From positions 21,230-85,229 of the forward strand of contig JBAMDO010000231.1 of assembly GCA_037074765.1 (NCBI GenBank): a stretch of 64,000 bases of DNA, given 5' to 3'. A program made the translations under genes and the position numbers. The notes below the pieces were generated by a model, which saw only the letters and a program-made list of their open reading frames with translations, had not been told where the DNA came from and made no database searches. How positions within the stretch are numbered: the stretch's first letter is position 1; each line of letters opens with the position of its first letter. Shown one piece after another: positions 62,401 through 64,000 of this stretch. This stretch comes from Mansonella perstans (taxonomy: Eukaryota > Nematoda > Chromadorea > Rhabditida > Onchocercidae).

Positions 62401-63063
62401 TAACATAATCATCATTTGCATTGCTGGATCATCAATACGTTGATAGAAATCCTAAATTTAATAATTTCATAAGTTCAATTTAATTTAATATTCCAAAAAA
62501 ATTTAATTTAATATTTGCAAAAAATATTTATTGTAAAATAAAAATTTTGTGGGAAAATAAAATTTCCCGCCATTTAATTACTTTGAAATAAGGCAATCTT
62601 TTATATTCTATTCTAAATTTTTCGTTTATTCTAATTATTTTTCTATATAATTTACTTGTCAGTTCTGCAGACAACATAAAATCATTTTTACCTTATGTCC
62701 TTATTTCATTATTTAATTATTGCTCATTAAAATTATAATGGGTATTCATGAAATATATTCATGACACTGTATTAAGTGACTATGCGTTAAATTTTGATTG
62801 CCTTGGAATTTTGTATTCCAATCCTGATTAATTCCAATTTTTGTTTCATTTTATTATTTCAATTAGTCAAGTCTCTAGTCCTCATTTTATTAATTTAATT
62901 AGTCAAGTTTCTAGTTCTGTTGACACAAAGACATCATGCAAATTTATCCACGAAAATCTCGTTATGTATGTGGAAGAATATGAACCCAAAGATAGGCCTG
63001 AGAATCGAAATTATTTTCCAAACCATCTGGTCCAATAATTACATCAGCTTCATTTGGCATCAT
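59424..63063 (-). CDS. Nicotinamide N-methyltransferase-like SAM methyltransferase (NNMT/PNMT/INMT family)
   Basis: Six exons, 63063-62986, 62451-62296, 60837-60676, 60462-60385, 60149-60053 and 59620-59424, all agree in phase and give 255 aa (human NNMT 264). LLDFGAGPTIH (57-67) is the SAM-binding motif I, matching LIDIGSGPTIY of NNMT. ADYLPQNRNELSLW and FDWTPAI match the TDYSDQN and FDWSP blocks. VVVTILCLEYC and the VKPGGWFVMGGVLEETW stretch match the later strand and loop, followed by KFSCL and YCSQGIFLICCKK. The family transfers methyl from SAM to nicotinamide or small amines. Nematode members produce 1-methylnicotinamide in vivo, while the substrate here is inferred. The ATG lies 5 nt after TTTTTTCAG (CAG at 63071-63069), a strong candidate spliced-leader acceptor. 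ATG ATG is doubled at the start. Confidence 0.9.
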
Positions 63064-63068
63064 TCTTG

Positions 63069-63077
63069 CTGAAAAAA
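63069..63077 (-). promoter_or_regulatory. Candidate trans-splice acceptor of the NNMT-like gene
   Basis: The minus strand reads TTTTTTCAG then CAAGA then ATGATG. No upstream coding exon is visible, so the acceptor most likely receives a spliced leader. Confidence 0.6.
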
Positions 63078-64000
63078 TTTGAATGTTACTGAAATTTCGA
63101 TATTATTTCAATCAATCAATAATTCGTACAAAAAAAAAATAAAAAAAAAAACTATGATAAATTTGTTGTTTATTTTGAAACATTGCTTATCTACATTTCA
63201 AAAAACAATCGATAAATCAGAAGAAAGTGAAAACTATCAAATAATGTATTTTTAACAATTATATTCTTTTCTCATCGAAATTTTACAAGCGAAAAATTGT
63301 TTCTTAAGGCTATTCTGATATCTCTGTTTGTTAATTATCATTATCAGAGGCAAGCACTGATTTCATCTTTTCACTTATCACAAAAAATTAATTTTGTTTA
63401 ATTATTCTTGCTACCTGTCCTGTTCACATGTTAACAAGTAATTTCTGCATGTTCAAAGTTATTTACAGTGTCTATCAATCATTTGTTTATTTATTTTCTT
63501 ATAACATTTAAGCTAAGTGTTAAAATTATATGTGATAATTAGTGAGTTAAAATAAATAAAGCAGGATAATAATGAAAAACGGAAACACAAGCTAAAAGTA
63601 AGTTTATTTTAGTAAGAAGAATTAAAGCTTTATAAAATGGATAAGTTAAAGCTCTTGCTTTAGCTGCACTTGCTGTGAAGCGTATAAAATTATCGCTCGA
63701 ATAACACTTAATGACTGAAATATGTTATGCTAGCCAACAATACACTATCATTATCATTATTATTACTATCGTCATTATCACATCATCATTATTGATATCA
63801 TTCATTTTTACAAGTATTCGCTTTATGAAATGAAATTGCTTCAATGACACTATCAGATTTTTAATTTACAGATAAACAAAATTTCATTTTTCTAATTTAC
63901 AGGTAAACGAAATTTCATTTTTCTAATTTACAGGCAAACAAAATTTCATTTATTGCATACTTCTGCATTACTTATTATTTGTTAATCGCAAACAATAAAT
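63078..64000. other. Upstream region of the NNMT-like gene to window end
   Basis: A+T-rich, with A runs at 63129-63150, TCATTATCATTA-type sequence at 63745-63800 and the 31-bp repeat at 63861-63952. No gene seen. Confidence 0.5.
63861..63952. repeat. 31-bp tandem repeat, three units
   Basis: Three units of CTAATTTACAGGTAAACGAA followed by ATTTCATTTTT, with one to three differences each. Each unit carries a TTTACAG, which resembles a nematode splice acceptor. Confidence 0.93.

Noticed and set aside
1..64000. CRISPR arrays, bacterial operons, viral or transposase genes
   Set aside because: None of the tandem arrays has repeat-spacer structure, and no transposase, integrase or reverse-transcriptase motif was seen on either strand.

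Overview
The window is a stretch of animal (metazoan) nuclear DNA. It is strongly A+T-rich, and its genes are split into short exons (about 30-400 bp) by introns ending mostly in TTTCAG, TTTTAG or TTGCAG. Several genes start a few bases after a TTTCAG-like acceptor, as expected for spliced-leader trans-splicing. This gene style, and protein families that look nematode-restricted, suggest a nematode, perhaps a clade III / filarial-type worm. The species assignment is inference. No bacterial, viral, CRISPR or tRNA features were seen. I rebuilt gene models by hand from splice sites, phase agreement and remembered family sequences, so all homology statements need a database search.

Layout. (1) 1-1223, minus: 5' part of an ISCA1-type mitochondrial Fe-S assembly gene, with its last exon(s) off the left edge. 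(2) 2075-7492, minus: a TDRD3 (Tudor domain protein 3) gene of at least 11 exons, ending in an intron with a GC donor. (3) 9279-11215, plus: NAA40, the histone H2A/H4 N-alpha-acetyltransferase. It is divergent from TDRD3 across a region carrying a 32-bp minisatellite. (4) 12799-28975, minus: a large gene for a secreted, Thr/Ser-rich protein of about 797 aa with a compact, well-structured C-terminal region and an 8.6-kb first intron. I do not recognise it. (5) 29853-35111, minus: a tentative tiny cysteine-rich protein gene, of which the last exon is the best supported. (6) 36760-41721, plus: a MATH-BTB-BACK type protein. (7) 42712-46075, minus: a nematode-type cysteine-rich membrane or GPI-anchored protein, tail to tail with the MATH-BTB gene. 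(8) 46076-53410: about 7 kb with no gene I can support. (9) 53990-55682, minus: ribosomal protein L10a (rpl-10a), with a possible very small gene just 3' of it. (10) 59424-63063, minus: a nicotinamide N-methyltransferase-like (NNMT/PNMT/INMT family) gene with a clear candidate trans-splice acceptor.

The genes do not form an obvious pathway. They are a mix of housekeeping genes (ISCA1, TDRD3, NAA40, RPL10A, NNMT-like) and apparently lineage-restricted secreted or membrane proteins. The most promising undescribed items are the large secreted protein with its conserved-looking C-terminal region, the tiny Cys-rich gene, and the 15-cysteine anchored protein.
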